Positions 43,968-52,858 are shown, counted from the first letter of the stretch. The stretch: DNA of 64,000 nucleotides from Urbifossiella limnaea (GCF_007747215.1 NZ_CP036273.1:3518322-3582321); one strand, 5' to 3'. Translations and numbers: made by a program. The notes: generated by a model not told the origin, from the sequence alone.

Positions 43968-44573
43968 TTACGGACGCCTGACGCCCGCAAGGTCGGCTTC
44001 GAGCGCGCTGATCCGCTGCCGCAGTTGCTCGATCACCGGAGCAACTTGCCGCTGAGAGACCCGCTGGTGGATGTGCTGCGGGCAGTTCACGTCCCACGCC
44101 TCGACGGTGAACACGATCGCCCGTTCCACCCGGCCCGGATACGTCGGGTCGCTCAGCTTCGCCAGCAGTTCGGAATCGCCCTCCACCACCGTCGCGGTGC
44201 CCCAGACCTTCACCCGCCGACTGTTGGCGTAGTCCATCAGGAACAGGAACGCCTGCGGGTTCTCGGACAGGTTCCCCACCGAGATGTATTGGCGGTTGCC
44301 GCCGAAGTCGGCGAACGCCAGGGTGCGGTCGTCGATCACCTTCAGGAAGCCCGGCGGGCCGCCGCGGTACTGGATGTACGGCTGCCCGGCGGCGTTCGCC
44401 GTGCCCAGGTAGAACATGTCCAGGTCGGCGAGGAACTCGGTCAAGTCGGAAGTGACGGTCGTTTGCCACCCGCCGGACTGTTCCATCCTGGCGTAGCTTT
44501 TCCGTGATCCCTTCCGGGACTGGATCGCTTTCACGGCGGGGGTGAAGGCGATGTCGCTGGGGAAGTGGCTCAT
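43968..44573 (-). CDS. Pyridoxamine-phosphate-oxidase-like FMN-binding protein
   Basis: 201 aa. A split-barrel flavin-binding domain: SDIAFTPAVKAIQSRKGSRK, FLADLDMFYLGTANAAGQPY, GPPGFLKVIDDRTLAFADF, RQYISVGNLSENPQAFLFLM. The C-terminus has HIHQRVSQRQVAPVIEQLRQR. This group reduces or binds small redox compounds using FMN or F420. It is the last gene of a five-gene minus-strand operon headed by an AhpD-like gene. Confidence 0.88.
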   Translation of the reverse strand: MSHFPSDIAFTPAVKAIQSRKGSRKSYARMEQSGGWQTTVTSDLTEFLADLDMFYLGTANAAGQPYIQYRGGPPGFLKVIDDRTLAFADFGGNRQYISVGNLSENPQAFLFLMDYANSRRVKVWGTATVVEGDSELLAKLSDPTYPGRVERAIVFTVEAWDVNCPQHIHQRVSQRQVAPVIEQLRQRISALEADLAGVRRP

Positions 44574-44656
44574 CGGATGGCCTCGGTCGGGTGCATCAGG
44601 GCGTAATGTGGAACGAGGGGCCGCCGTCGGACGATGCCGACGGCGGTTCGAGGGTG

Positions 44657-45592
44657 TTACTTGAGGTGCTTGCCGAGGAACTCCCGCATCAGCCCGGCGA
44701 TCTCGTCGCCGTTCGTTTCCAGGGCGAAGTGACCGGCGTCGAGCAGGTGGTAGTCAAGCGTCTTCAGGTCCTTCTTGTACGGCTCGGCCCCGGCGGCGGG
44801 GAAGATCTGGTCGTGCTTGCCCCAGGCGATCAGCACCGGCGGCTGGTGCGTGCGGAGGTACTCCTGCCACTGCGGGTACAGCGGCGGGTTGCTGCCGTAG
44901 CTCAGGAACAGGTCCAGCTGGATGTCGTCGTTCCCCTTACGGTCGAGCAGGTACTGGTCCGTCGTCCAGGCGTCGGGCGAGATCAGTTCCGGATTTTTGA
45001 CCCCGTGGGTGTACTGCCACTTGGTCGCGGCGAGTTTCGTGAAGCCCCGGAGTGCCTCCCGCTTGTCCTTGCTGGTCGGCTCCTTCCAGTACGCCTTGAT
45101 CGGCTTCCAGAAGTCGTTGTCCAGGCCCTCGTCGTAGGCGTTGCCGTTCTGCACCACGATGGCCGTGACCCGCTCCGGGTGTTTCACGGCGAGTCGGTAG
45201 CCGACGGGCGCCCCGTAGTCCTGCACGTACAGGGCGTACTTCTTCAGTTCGAGCTTGTCGGTGAACTGCTCGACGACCTCGGCCAGGTGGTCGAAGGTGT
45301 ACGCGAACTTGTCGCGGGCCGGCATCGAACTGTGCCCGAAGCCGGGGTAGTCCGGGGCGATCACGCGGTACTTGTCGGCCAGTCGCGGGATGAGGTGGCG
45401 GAACATCTGCGAGCTGGTCGGGAAGCCGTGCAGCAGCAGCACGACGGGGGCGTCCTTCGGGCCGGCCTCGCGGTAGAAGATGTCGAGGTCGCCGACCTTC
45501 ACCGTCTTGTGGTGCGTCTTCGGCGGCTCGGCCGCGCCGACCGGGGAGAGCGTGACGGCCAGGCCGGTCAGGAGCAGTGCGGTGCGAAACAC
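44657..45592 (-). CDS. Secreted alpha/beta hydrolase, haloalkane-dehalogenase-like
   Basis: 311 aa from GTG 45592. A signal peptide ([17 protein letters not shown]) precedes an alpha/beta hydrolase: oxyanion-region [20 protein letters not shown], then [11 protein letters not shown]. The nucleophile elbow is [11 protein letters not shown] with Asp in place of Ser, as in dehalogenases. The C-terminal His is in [12 protein letters not shown]. Asp nucleophiles are typical of haloalkane dehalogenases and epoxide hydrolases. It is the fourth gene of the operon. Confidence 0.85.
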   Translation of the reverse strand: MFRTALLLTGLAVTLSPVGAAEPPKTHHKTVKVGDLDIFYREAGPKDAPVVLLLHGFPTSSQMFRHLIPRLADKYRVIAPDYPGFGHSSMPARDKFAYTFDHLAEVVEQFTDKLELKKYALYVQDYGAPVGYRLAVKHPERVTAIVVQNGNAYDEGLDNDFWKPIKAYWKEPTSKDKREALRGFTKLAATKWQYTHGVKNPELISPDAWTTDQYLLDRKGNDDIQLDLFLSYGSNPPLYPQWQEYLRTHQPPVLIAWGKHDQIFPAAGAEPYKKDLKTLDYHLLDAGHFALETNGDEIAGLMREFLGKHLK

Positions 45593-45633
45593 GAGTCGTA
45601 CTCCGAATGGGTGGTTGGGATCGAGTCCTGGGT

Positions 45634-46122
45634 TTACTTCACGTCCGGGATGCCGGGGTGGTCCGCCGGGCGCGGGCCGGGCGCGGGCCAGAAGAACGTC
45701 CGCTCGTCCTCGCGGATCGCCACGTCGTTGATGCTCGCCTCGCGGCGACGCATCAGCCCGCGGTCGTCGAACTCCCACAGCTCGTTGCCGTAGCTGCGGA
45801 ACCAGTGGCCCGCCGCGTCGTGCCACTCGTACCGGAACCGCACCGCGATGCGGTCGGCGGTGAACGCCCACAGCGCCTTTACCAGCCGGTACTCGAGTTC
45901 GCGCGCCCACTTGCCGGCGAGGAACGCCCGGATCTCGTCGCGGCCGACGAGGAAGCGGTCGCGGTTCCGCCACACCGAGTCCTCGGAGTAGGCGAGCGCC
46001 ACCCGATGCGGGTCGCGGGAGTTCCAGGCGTCCTCGGCGAGGCGGACTTTCATCGCCGCGGTTTCAAGGGTGAACGGCGGGGCGATCACCACCGGCGGAG
46101 GAGTGTGCAGGGTCTGGGTCAT
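45634..46122 (-). CDS. DUF1348/NTF2-like protein
   Basis: 162 aa from ATG 46122. An SnoaL/NTF2-type cone fold of the DUF1348 group: [56 protein letters not shown] and a final [19 protein letters not shown]. Such proteins are small-molecule isomerases or binding proteins. No enzyme activity can be read. It is 41 bp from the hydrolase gene downstream. Confidence 0.88.
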   Translation of the reverse strand: MTQTLHTPPPVVIAPPFTLETAAMKVRLAEDAWNSRDPHRVALAYSEDSVWRNRDRFLVGRDEIRAFLAGKWARELEYRLVKALWAFTADRIAVRFRYEWHDAAGHWFRSYGNELWEFDDRGLMRRREASINDVAIREDERTFFWPAPGPRPADHPGIPDVK

Positions 46123-46187
46123 GGCAAGAGCACTCGGTGCGGTGGAGGGAAGGCGGCCGGGAACAACCCCGGCCGTCTGGCGCGGGG

Positions 46188-46583
46188 TTAGTCGTGGGCC
46201 TTGAGAGTGCCGTCGGCCCAGTGCTTGTCGGCGGCGGCCCGCCGCTCGGCCTCGTTCTCGTTCCACTGCGGCAGGGTGTCGCCACCGGCCCCGCGGTAGA
46301 ACAGGGCCAGCTTGCCGTCGGCGGTGACCTTGAAGTTGGTCGGGTCGACGCCGAACAGCTTGCCCTCGCTGGCGGCCGTGGCGCAGTACCCGCCGTACAG
46401 CGGCACGTACTTCGCCGGGTTCGCGTCGAACGTCCCCTTATTCGCTTCGGTCGCGAAGTAGTAGACGCTGCCGTCGTGCGTGCTGGCGAACAGCGGGTCG
46501 CCGGGGGTCGGCCGGCCGGCGAAGTAGGCGACCGCGTCGTACCCGTTCACGGCCACTTGCAGTTGTTGGACTTTCGCGGACAT
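46188..46583 (-). CDS. YHS-domain protein
   Basis: 131 aa from ATG 46583. The YHS-type metal or haem-associated domain is seen in [40 protein letters not shown] and [21 protein letters not shown] proteins often act with copper or redox systems. It lies 65 bp from the DUF1348 gene and is second in the operon. Confidence 0.87.
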   Translation of the reverse strand: MSAKVQQLQVAVNGYDAVAYFAGRPTPGDPLFASTHDGSVYYFATEANKGTFDANPAKYVPLYGGYCATAASEGKLFGVDPTNFKVTADGKLALFYRGAGGDTLPQWNENEAERRAAADKHWADGTLKAHD

Positions 46584-46705
46584 GTCGGACTCCTGGGCGG
46601 ACGGAACCGGCCGCCACGTGGCCGCCGATCCCGTCATGGATTGGGGTCGCACTGGAACCGCAGTGCGTCGGGTTGGGAACTGGGGATGAGGGACCGATGC
46701 CGTGA

Positions 46706-47293
46706 CTACCGCGTCGGGTCACAGCCTGGGATGGTGGCGCAGGCGTCGTGGTGGTCGACAAGCGGCTCGGCCTTGGGGAAGTCGATGTCGGTGTCGGCGA
46801 CGTGGTTGAAGTAGTTGGTGAACACGTTCAGCGCGACGTGGGCGACGACCTCGGCGATGGCCCCGTCGTCGTACCCGGCCTCGCGGACCGTCTGGAGGTC
46901 GGCCCCCGACACCCGCCCCTTGGTGTCCACGACCACACGAGCGAACCGGATGAGGGCGTCGGCCTTCGGGTCCACGGCGGTGCCGTGGCGGCTGTCGCGG
47001 ATCTGGTCGGCGGTCAGCCCGGTCATTTTCCCGATGGCGGTGTGGGCGGCCAGGCAGTAGTCGCACCCGTTCGCCTGGGCGACGGCGAGGGCGATCTGCT
47101 CGCGGGTCTTGGCCGGCAAGGCCCCCTGGGCGAGCGCGCCGCTCAGTTGCAGGTAGCCGTTGAGCGCCGCCGGGGCGTTGGCCATCGCCCGCGTCATGTT
47201 CGGGACGAGGCCGAGCTTGCCCTTCACGGCGTCGAGCAGTTCCTTGGCCTTGCCGGTGGCGGACTCGGGAGCGATCTGGTTCAGGCGGGACAT
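46706..47293 (-). CDS. AhpD-like carboxymuconolactone decarboxylase-family peroxidase
   Basis: 195 aa from ATG 47293. The active site is C77-D-Y-C80 with His84 (ANGCDYCLAAHT), the alkylhydroperoxidase D signature. Other family strings are KLGLVPNMTRAMANAPAALN and REQIALAVAQ. It is likely a peroxidase or thiol-redox partner. It is the first gene of the operon and faces the sigma-54 regulator at 47509 across a 215-bp region. Confidence 0.92.
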   Translation of the reverse strand: MSRLNQIAPESATGKAKELLDAVKGKLGLVPNMTRAMANAPAALNGYLQLSGALAQGALPAKTREQIALAVAQANGCDYCLAAHTAIGKMTGLTADQIRDSRHGTAVDPKADALIRFARVVVDTKGRVSGADLQTVREAGYDDGAIAEVVAHVALNVFTNYFNHVADTDIDFPKAEPLVDHHDACATIPGCDPTR

Positions 47294-47361
47294 GGTCGTG
47301 ATCCTTTCGAGGTTGGGTGGCGATCGCTCAGGGAGTTCTGGGCGGTTGAAGCAGTAACAAA

Positions 47362-47376
47362 TCAGGTTCCGTGCCA
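47362..47376 (-). promoter_or_regulatory. Candidate sigma-54 promoter of the redox operon
   Basis: Read on the minus strand, TGGCACGGAACCTGA has a perfect -24 box (TGGCAC) and GA where -12 needs GC, with the correct 10-bp spacing. The transcript would start about 50-60 bp before the AhpD-like gene. The neighbouring regulator is sigma-54 dependent, which supports the idea. The imperfect -12 box keeps confidence low. Confidence 0.35.
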
Positions 47377-47422
47377 ATCCGGAATCGAAGTCGCAAAGCA
47401 TTGCTCCACATTGCTTTACAGT

Positions 47423-47499
47423 CATCTAACCAGATGTGATACAGCCACGAATTTTCGTGAATTGACGAGATTTCGTAACGGAAGCACGGTTTTTCGTAA
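47423..47499. promoter_or_regulatory. Repeat-rich control region between regulator and operon
   Basis: CATCT-AACC-AGATG is an inverted repeat at 47423-47436, and CACGAA-TT-TTCGTG is another at 47446-47459. TTTCGT(G/A)A recurs at 47453, 47471 and 47492, about two helical turns apart. These are good candidates for upstream activator sites of the adjacent regulator. Confidence 0.5.
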
Positions 47500-47508
47500 G
47501 TCAACCGC

Positions 47509-49119
47509 ATGGACCTGCCACTCACCTCGTCCCTCTTCACCGACCCGAAGCGACTGCTGTTGGACCTGGCGAAAGAGCACCACCTGTCCGAACTCTTGCG
47601 ACTCCTGGTCGGCCGTCTGGCGGACTCGCCGCGGGTGGCGCTGGCTCGGGTGTGGCTCGTCCGGCCGGGCGACATCTGTGACGCCTGCCCGATGAGGGGT
47701 GAGTGCCCGAACCGCGTCCGTTGCCTGCACCTGGTGGCGAGCGCAGGTGGCTCGAAGACCGCACCGGCCGAAGAGTGGACCCGGCTGGACGGCGCGTTCC
47801 GCCGGTTCCCGCTCGGGGTTCGCAAGGTCGGGCGCATCGGGGCGAGTGGGGAGTCCATCGAGGCGCCCGACCTGTCGGCCGGCACCCCAGACTGGATCGC
47901 CCGCCCGGAGTGGCTCCGGGCCGAAGGGATCAGCGGCTTCGGCGGGCAACCGCTCGTCCACCGCGGCGAGACGCTCGGCGTCCTGGCCGTGTTCGCCCGC
48001 GGCCCCATCGGCCCCGACTGCATGGACTGGCTGCGGACGATCGCCGACCACACCGCCGCCGCCATCGCCACGGCCCGGGCGTTCGAAGAGATCGAGGCGT
48101 TGAAGAAGCGGCTGGAGTTGGAGAACGAGTACCTGCGGGAGGAGGTCACCCGGAGCGGCGCGTTCGGCGAACTCGTCGGCCAGAGTCCGGCCCTGGAGGC
48201 GGTGTCCCGCCAGATCGATCTGGTGGCACCGACCGACTCGGCCGTCCTCGTCCTGGGTGAAAGTGGGACCGGAAAGGAACTGGTCGCCCGCGAACTCCAT
48301 CGTCGCAGTCGGCGGGCGGGCAAGCCGCTCATCAAGGTGAACTGCGCCGCGATCCCCCGCGAACTGTACGAGAGCGAGTTCTTCGGCCACCTGAAGGGGT
48401 CGTTCACCGGGGCGACGCGGGACCGTGTCGGGCGGTTCGAGCTGGCCGACGGCGGCACCCTATTCCTCGACGAAATCGGCGAGATCCCGCTCGACCTGCA
48501 AGCGAAGCTACTCCGAGTGCTACAAGAGGGGGAACTCGAACGCATCGGCGAGGAGAAGACTCGGAAAGTCGATGTGCGGGTTGTCGCGGCGACCAACCGC
48601 GACCTGAAGGCGGAGGCCGAGGCGGGGCGGTTCCGGCAGGACCTCTACTACCGCCTGAGCGTGTTCCCGGTCGAACTGCCGCCGTTGCGGAAGCGGTCCG
48701 AAGACATCCCCCTGTTGGCCGAGCACTTCCTGGCACTGCTGTGCCGAAAACTCGGGCGGCCGAAACCACGCCTGACGCTGGCGAACGTCCAGGCACTTCA
48801 GAAGTACTCCTGGCCTGGAAACGTGCGAGAACTCCAGCACGTGATCGAGCGGGCGGTCATCACCGCCGAGGGCGGACGCCTGACCATCGAATTGCCAACC
48901 GCATCGCCCCCGGCCGGTCGAGTCTCGCCGACGCCGGCACCCGCGACGAGCAGGATCTTGACCGACGCCGAGTTGCGGCAGGTGGAGGCGGACAACATCC
49001 GGGCGGCGCTGAAGCAGACCCAGGGGAAGGTGTCTGGTCCGGGCGGGGCGGCGGAACTGCTCGGCCTGAAACCCACCACGCTGGCGTCGCGGATCAAGTC
49101 CCTCGGCATCACGGGGTGA
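47509..49119 (+). CDS. GAF-domain sigma-54-dependent transcription activator
   Basis: 536 aa. An N-terminal GAF sensor holds clustered cysteines (C57, C60, C66, C72 in CDACPMRGECPNRVRCLHL), suggesting metal, Fe-S or redox sensing. The AAA+ domain has Walker A GESGTGKE (250-257), the sigma-54 contact loop GSFTGA (298-303, variant of GAFTGA) and Walker B TLFLDEIGE. A Fis-type HTH ends the protein (PGGAAELLGLKPTTLASRIK). It is NorR/FhlA-like in layout and likely activates the divergent operon. Confidence 0.92.
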   Translation: MDLPLTSSLFTDPKRLLLDLAKEHHLSELLRLLVGRLADSPRVALARVWLVRPGDICDACPMRGECPNRVRCLHLVASAGGSKTAPAEEWTRLDGAFRRFPLGVRKVGRIGASGESIEAPDLSAGTPDWIARPEWLRAEGISGFGGQPLVHRGETLGVLAVFARGPIGPDCMDWLRTIADHTAAAIATARAFEEIEALKKRLELENEYLREEVTRSGAFGELVGQSPALEAVSRQIDLVAPTDSAVLVLGESGTGKELVARELHRRSRRAGKPLIKVNCAAIPRELYESEFFGHLKGSFTGATRDRVGRFELADGGTLFLDEIGEIPLDLQAKLLRVLQEGELERIGEEKTRKVDVRVVAATNRDLKAEAEAGRFRQDLYYRLSVFPVELPPLRKRSEDIPLLAEHFLALLCRKLGRPKPRLTLANVQALQKYSWPGNVRELQHVIERAVITAEGGRLTIELPTASPPAGRVSPTPAPATSRILTDAELRQVEADNIRAALKQTQGKVSGPGGAAELLGLKPTTLASRIKSLGITG

Positions 49120-49269
49120 TCGGCGCAATGAAAGCGAGCGGAGAACGGGTCAAGAAGCCGGTCCGGTTCGACGACCGCCATGCGGTCGCACAGAGTGTGA
49201 TCGGCTCGACGCGAATGACCAGGAAATCCAGATTGCGTCTCTTTGGTGGAGAGTCCGCCGCCGCTCCCA

Positions 49270-49458
49270 TCACCACGACGCGACCTGGATGAGCAGTACC
49301 TTCTTCCCGCGGAAGTCGGACAGCGACACCGACTTGCCGTCCGCGGTGGAGGGCAGGGTGAAGTCCGGGTGTCGGGTGCCGACCGCCGGGGCGTAACCCG
49401 CGGCGAGGCCCGTGCCGCCGGCCGACAGGACCGCGGCGACCGTCAGGATGGAGCGAGT
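49270..49458 (-). pseudogene. N-terminal fragment of a redoxin (AhpC/TSA) gene
   Basis: A minus-strand frame reads SILTVAAVLSAGGTGLAAGY (signal-like), then TRHPDFTLPSTADGKSVSLS and DFRGKKVLLIQVASW, and hits TGA at 49270-49272. This is the start of a redoxin domain. The stop falls where the active-site Cys after W is expected, but the sequence that follows is not redoxin-like and holds no CxxC. No start codon is obvious. A truncated gene is the simplest reading. Confidence 0.55.
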
Positions 49459-49579
49459 CGCGGCCGACCTCCGGGAGAAATGGGGGCGAGGGGGACAGGC
49501 GGGCCGCGCGTCGTGGTATAACGTCCGACGCCGGGGGCGTCCCGGCTATTCGTCGCCCCGCCGCAACCGGAGGTTCTTC

Positions 49580-50158
49580 GTGACACGAGTTCTCGCGCTC
49601 GCGGTCGTGCTGGGGGTCGCGCTCGCCGCGCCCGCGGCCGACCCTGCCCCGGAAAAGACCGGGATCAAGGTCGGGGAGAAGGCCCCGGCGTTCAAGCTCA
49701 AGGACCAGGCCGGCACCGAGCGGGACCTGGCCGCGCTCCTGAAGGACGGGCCGGTCGCGCTCGTGTTCTACCGCTCCGCGGGCTGGTGACCGTACTGCCA
49801 GAAGCAACTGGTTCAGTTGCAAAAAGACCTGGCGACGATCGAGGCCGCGGGCGTCAAGGTGGTCGGCGTCAGCTACGACGCGGTGGCGGTGCTGAAGGGG
49901 TTCGCGGACAAGCAGAAGATCACGTTCCCGCTGCTCTCCGACCCGGACAGCAAGACGATCGCGGCCTACGCCCTGAGGAACAAGGAGACGGCCGGGAAGA
50001 AGTTCGGGAAGGCCGATCTGGACGGCGTCCCGTACCCCGGCACCATCCTGGTCGGGACGGACGGCGTGGTGAAGGCCAAGCTGTTCGTGGACGGCTACCG
50101 GGAGCGGCACGGGACGGCCGAACTCGTCAAGGCCGCGGAGGGGCTGAAGAAGAAGTAG
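49580..50158 (+). CDS. Secreted peroxiredoxin-like protein with probable selenocysteine at residue 70
   Basis: GTG 49580 follows GGAGG at ideal spacing. Signal peptide ~1-20 (VLALAVVLGVALAAPAA). The redoxin domain begins KVGEKAPAFKLKDQAGTERD and reaches FYRSAGW, then an in-frame TGA (49787, codon 70), and continues without break: PYCQKQLVQLQKDL, VVGVSYDAVAVLKGF, FPLLSDPDSKTIAAYALRN, PYPGTILVGTDGVV. The TGA replaces the first Cys of W-C-P-Y-C, leaving C73. The full length of 192 residues fits the family. A stem-loop of SECIS type follows at 49797-49833. If TGA is only a mutation, this is a pseudogene. A nitroreductase follows 57 bp on. Confidence 0.65.
49797..49833 (+). promoter_or_regulatory. 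Candidate bacterial SECIS hairpin
   Basis: Downstream of the TGA at 49787, GCCAG (49797-49801) pairs with CUGGC (49829-49833). Above an internal loop, GCAACUG (49804-49810) pairs perfectly with CAGUUGC (49814-49820), leaving the apex GUU. The apical G is 22 nt after the TGA. Bacterial SECIS elements have a GU in a small apical loop about 16-37 nt after the UGA, so the fit is good. It lies inside coding sequence, as expected in bacteria. Confidence 0.6.
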
Positions 50159-50215
50159 CCGTGACGCGACCGGGCGGCGCGCCCGGGCCGCCCGGCCCGC
50201 TCAAGTGACAACGCG

Positions 50216-50884
50216 ATGTCGCAACCGATCCTCGACCCGCTCGCGGACTACCGCGAGTACCCGCCCGACGAGATGGCCCGCCGCGCCGCCTCGTTCCACG
50301 CCGACCTGCGCCGGCGGCGGACGGTGCGGGACTTCTCCGACCGCGCGGTGCCCCGCGAGGTCATCGAGGACTGCCTCCGCGCCGCCGGCACCGCCCCGAG
50401 CGGGGCGAACCTGCAGCCGTGGCACTTCGTCGTTGTCGCCGACCCGGTGTTGAAGGGCCGCATCCGGGCTGCGGCCGAAGACGAGGAGCGCGCGTTCTAC
50501 CACCGGCGGGCACCGCAAGAATGGCTCGCCGCACTCGCCCCGCTCGGGACCGACGCGAACAAGCCGTTCCTGGAGACCGCCCCGTACCTGATCGCGGTGT
50601 TCGCTCAGAGTCACGGCCGGCTCGACGACGGCCGGCCGGTGAAGCACTACTACGCGGCGGAGTCGGTCGGCATCTCCACCGGGCTCCTGATCGCGGCCCT
50701 GCACCACGCCGGCCTCTCCACCCTCACGCACACGCCGAGCCCGATGGGGTTCCTGAACGAATTGCTCGACCGGCCGGCGAACGAGCGGCCGTTCCTGCTG
50801 CTCGTCGTCGGGTACCCGGCCGAAGGTGCGACGGTGCCGCGGATCACGAAAAAACGGCTGGACGAGATCGCCACGTTCCGGTGA
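50216..50884 (+). CDS. Nitroreductase-family flavoprotein, iodotyrosine-deiodinase-like
   Basis: 222 aa. FMN-binding nitroreductase pattern: [40 protein letters not shown], and a C-terminal LITHTP-type [39 protein letters not shown] and [14 protein letters not shown] match the deiodinase/BluB-like branch. It uses NAD(P)H or flavin to reduce nitro or halogenated aromatics. It is 57 bp after the Prx-like gene, probably one transcript. A broken close relative lies at 52947. Confidence 0.92.
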   Translation: MSQPILDPLADYREYPPDEMARRAASFHADLRRRRTVRDFSDRAVPREVIEDCLRAAGTAPSGANLQPWHFVVVADPVLKGRIRAAAEDEERAFYHRRAPQEWLAALAPLGTDANKPFLETAPYLIAVFAQSHGRLDDGRPVKHYYAAESVGISTGLLIAALHHAGLSTLTHTPSPMGFLNELLDRPANERPFLLLVVGYPAEGATVPRITKKRLDEIATFR

Positions 50885-50995
50885 CTCGCGGCGCACGCGG
50901 CGGCGAGAGCGAGTGGACGGACGCGGACGATGTGCAGAACTCCGGGAACGACGACCCGGCCGCCGGCCCGTGCGGCCGACGACCGTGCGAGTGGA

Positions 50996-51907
50996 CTACC
51001 ACTTCCGCCTGGCCTCGACGATGACACCGGCGGACCGGCACGTCCAGTACACGGTGGTCCCGAATGGCTGGACGGTCACGTCGATCGGGTCCGGGTCGCC
51101 CTCGTCGATGACGGTGATCGCCCCGGTGCTCAGGTCCAGCTTCGACACCTTGTTCCGCCCGCCGTTCGCGCCGTTCACGCCCGGCGTCGGTACCTCGGTG
51201 AAGTACAGGTTGCCGAGGTAGTCGGTGGCGATCCCGTAGGGCTTGTCCAGGTCGCGGGCGATCACCTCGGCGGTGCCGCCGGACAGCTTCACGATCACCC
51301 CGGCCGAGGTGCAGGTCCAGTACACGTTCCCGAACAGGTCCACGGCCACGTCGGTCGGTTGGGGGTCGCCGGCGTCCAGCAGGAACTCCTGCCCGATCCC
51401 TTCGAGGAAGGCGTACACCGCGTTCCGCCCGCCGTTCGCCCCGTTCACGCCGGGCGTCGGCACCTCGGTGAAGAACACCGCGAAGCCGAGCGGGTACGCG
51501 GCCATCCCGGACGGGTTGTCCAGCCCGCTCGCCACGAGTTGGGCGTCGCCGCGTCCCCGTTCCAGGCTGAGGATGACCCCGGCGCTCTTGCAGGTCCAGT
51601 ACACGTCGTCGAAGAAGTTGACCGCCAGGTTCGTCGGCTCCGGCTCGCCGGTGGTCAGGTTGCGGACCTTGCCGTTCTTCGGGTTCAGGACGTTGACGGT
51701 GTTCTTCCCGCCGGCCCCGCCGCCGACGCCGGGGGTGGGCAACTCGGTGAAGTACACCTGCCCGCTCAGGTTCACGGCCACCCCGGTCGGCCTCTTCAGG
51801 TTCTTGGCGACCACCTTGGTCTTGTACTCGTCGGCGGCCGCGGCCCCGGAGAGGCCGAGTGCGGCGACCGCGAACAGCACCATGCGGACCGTGCGAATCG
51901 TCACCAT
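50996..51907 (-). CDS. Secreted beta-propeller with repeated TEVPTPGV motif
   Basis: 303 aa from ATG 51907 with GAGGAG upstream. A signal peptide (VRMVLFAVAALGLSGAAAA) is followed by six blades that alternate two types. One reads (V/L)(Y/F)FTE(V/L)PTPGV and then (N/G)GANGGRN; the other reads VYWTC(K/T/R)SAGVI. Each type occurs three times. No catalytic residues are evident. It may bind a cell-surface or extracellular ligand. Confidence 0.8.
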   Translation of the reverse strand: MVTIRTVRMVLFAVAALGLSGAAAADEYKTKVVAKNLKRPTGVAVNLSGQVYFTELPTPGVGGGAGGKNTVNVLNPKNGKVRNLTTGEPEPTNLAVNFFDDVYWTCKSAGVILSLERGRGDAQLVASGLDNPSGMAAYPLGFAVFFTEVPTPGVNGANGGRNAVYAFLEGIGQEFLLDAGDPQPTDVAVDLFGNVYWTCTSAGVIVKLSGGTAEVIARDLDKPYGIATDYLGNLYFTEVPTPGVNGANGGRNKVSKLDLSTGAITVIDEGDPDPIDVTVQPFGTTVYWTCRSAGVIVEARRKW

Positions 51908-51995
51908 GCGAACTCCTCGTGAGGGGTGACCGACACGCATCCGGCGTGTGAGGTCGCGGAGTTCGTCGGCGCGGGGCGTCCGATCTTACACGGCG

Positions 51996-52253
51996 TCAGG
52001 AATCTTTTTCGAGACGGGCCGCGATCACCGCCCGGAGGTGGTCCTTTGTCTCGTCGGGCAGGGCGGCGCGGATACCCGCGCGGGGGTCGGCGACGAACTC
52101 GGCGGCAGCCTCGTCCACCGCCCCGAGCTGCCGCCGGAACCGCCGGCACGCCCCGCACACCAGGGTGTGGAACCCCAGCCCGGCCCGGCGGTGGAGCGGC
52201 AGGTCGGCGTCGAGCTCCCACGAGATCAGCTCGGCGGCCCGGCGGCACGTCAT
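51996..52253 (-). CDS. Probable anti-sigma factor, zinc-finger type
   Basis: 85 aa, with the start overlapping the sigma gene stop (ATGA). It has a ZAS-like zinc site: C3 in MTCRRAAEL, His29 in LGFHTLV, and C33/C36 in CGACRRF. No membrane helix, so it would be a soluble anti-sigma. Its position directly after the sigma factor supports the pairing. Confidence 0.75.
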   Translation of the reverse strand: MTCRRAAELISWELDADLPLHRRAGLGFHTLVCGACRRFRRQLGAVDEAAAEFVADPRAGIRAALPDETKDHLRAVIAARLEKDS

Positions 52254-52858
52254 CACGACCGACCCTCCGAAGGCGTTCCGGCGTCCTCTCCCAACCAGTT
52301 GACCGACAGGCAGCGCCACAGCCGTAACCGGGCGCGGTGGAGCATCACCCACAGGTTGTTCGCCGACGCCCCGACCGCGTCGCACACGTCCTCGGCCGCC
52401 GCCTCGTCGATGTGGCGGAGGACGAAGGCGTGGCGGACCCGCGGCGGGAGCTTCTCCAGACAGGCGGCGAGGGTGTCCCGGAAGTCGGCCCCGGTCATCC
52501 CCCGGCCCGGATCGTCCGCGGACCACTCGTCCGGCTTGGCCTTCCACTTCCCGCCGCGGGTGAACTGGGCGTCCGCCCACTTGTCCGGCGGCGGTTCTCG
52601 CGTCGCTCGGCGGCGTACTTCCGCCCGGAGCCAGTCGATCGCCTTCCGCTTCAGGATGGCGGTTAGCCAACTCCGCTCGGAACACCGGCCGCGGAACGAG
52701 TGCCGGGCGGTCAGCGCGGCGAGGAGCGCGTCCTGAACCAACTCTTCAGCCGCGTCGCGGTCACGCACGCGTACCAGGGCGAACCGATAGAGGTAATCGC
52801 CGTGCGCGTCCACCCAGGTCGCGGGATCGAGTGTTGGTGCGGCAGCGGATCGGTCCAT
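52253..52858 (-). CDS. ECF-type RNA polymerase sigma factor
   Basis: 201 aa. Region 2 is seen in LYRFALVRVRDRDAAEELVQ and SERSWLTAILKRKAIDWLRA. Region 4 is LPPRVRHAFVLRHIDEAAAE followed by DVCDAVGASANNLWVMLHRA. The ~50-residue linker (KWADAQFTRGGKWKAKPDEW) suits the ECF groups typical of planctomycetes. It is co-transcribed with the anti-sigma gene. Confidence 0.92.
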   Translation of the reverse strand: MDRSAAAPTLDPATWVDAHGDYLYRFALVRVRDRDAAEELVQDALLAALTARHSFRGRCSERSWLTAILKRKAIDWLRAEVRRRATREPPPDKWADAQFTRGGKWKAKPDEWSADDPGRGMTGADFRDTLAACLEKLPPRVRHAFVLRHIDEAAAEDVCDAVGASANNLWVMLHRARLRLWRCLSVNWLGEDAGTPSEGRS

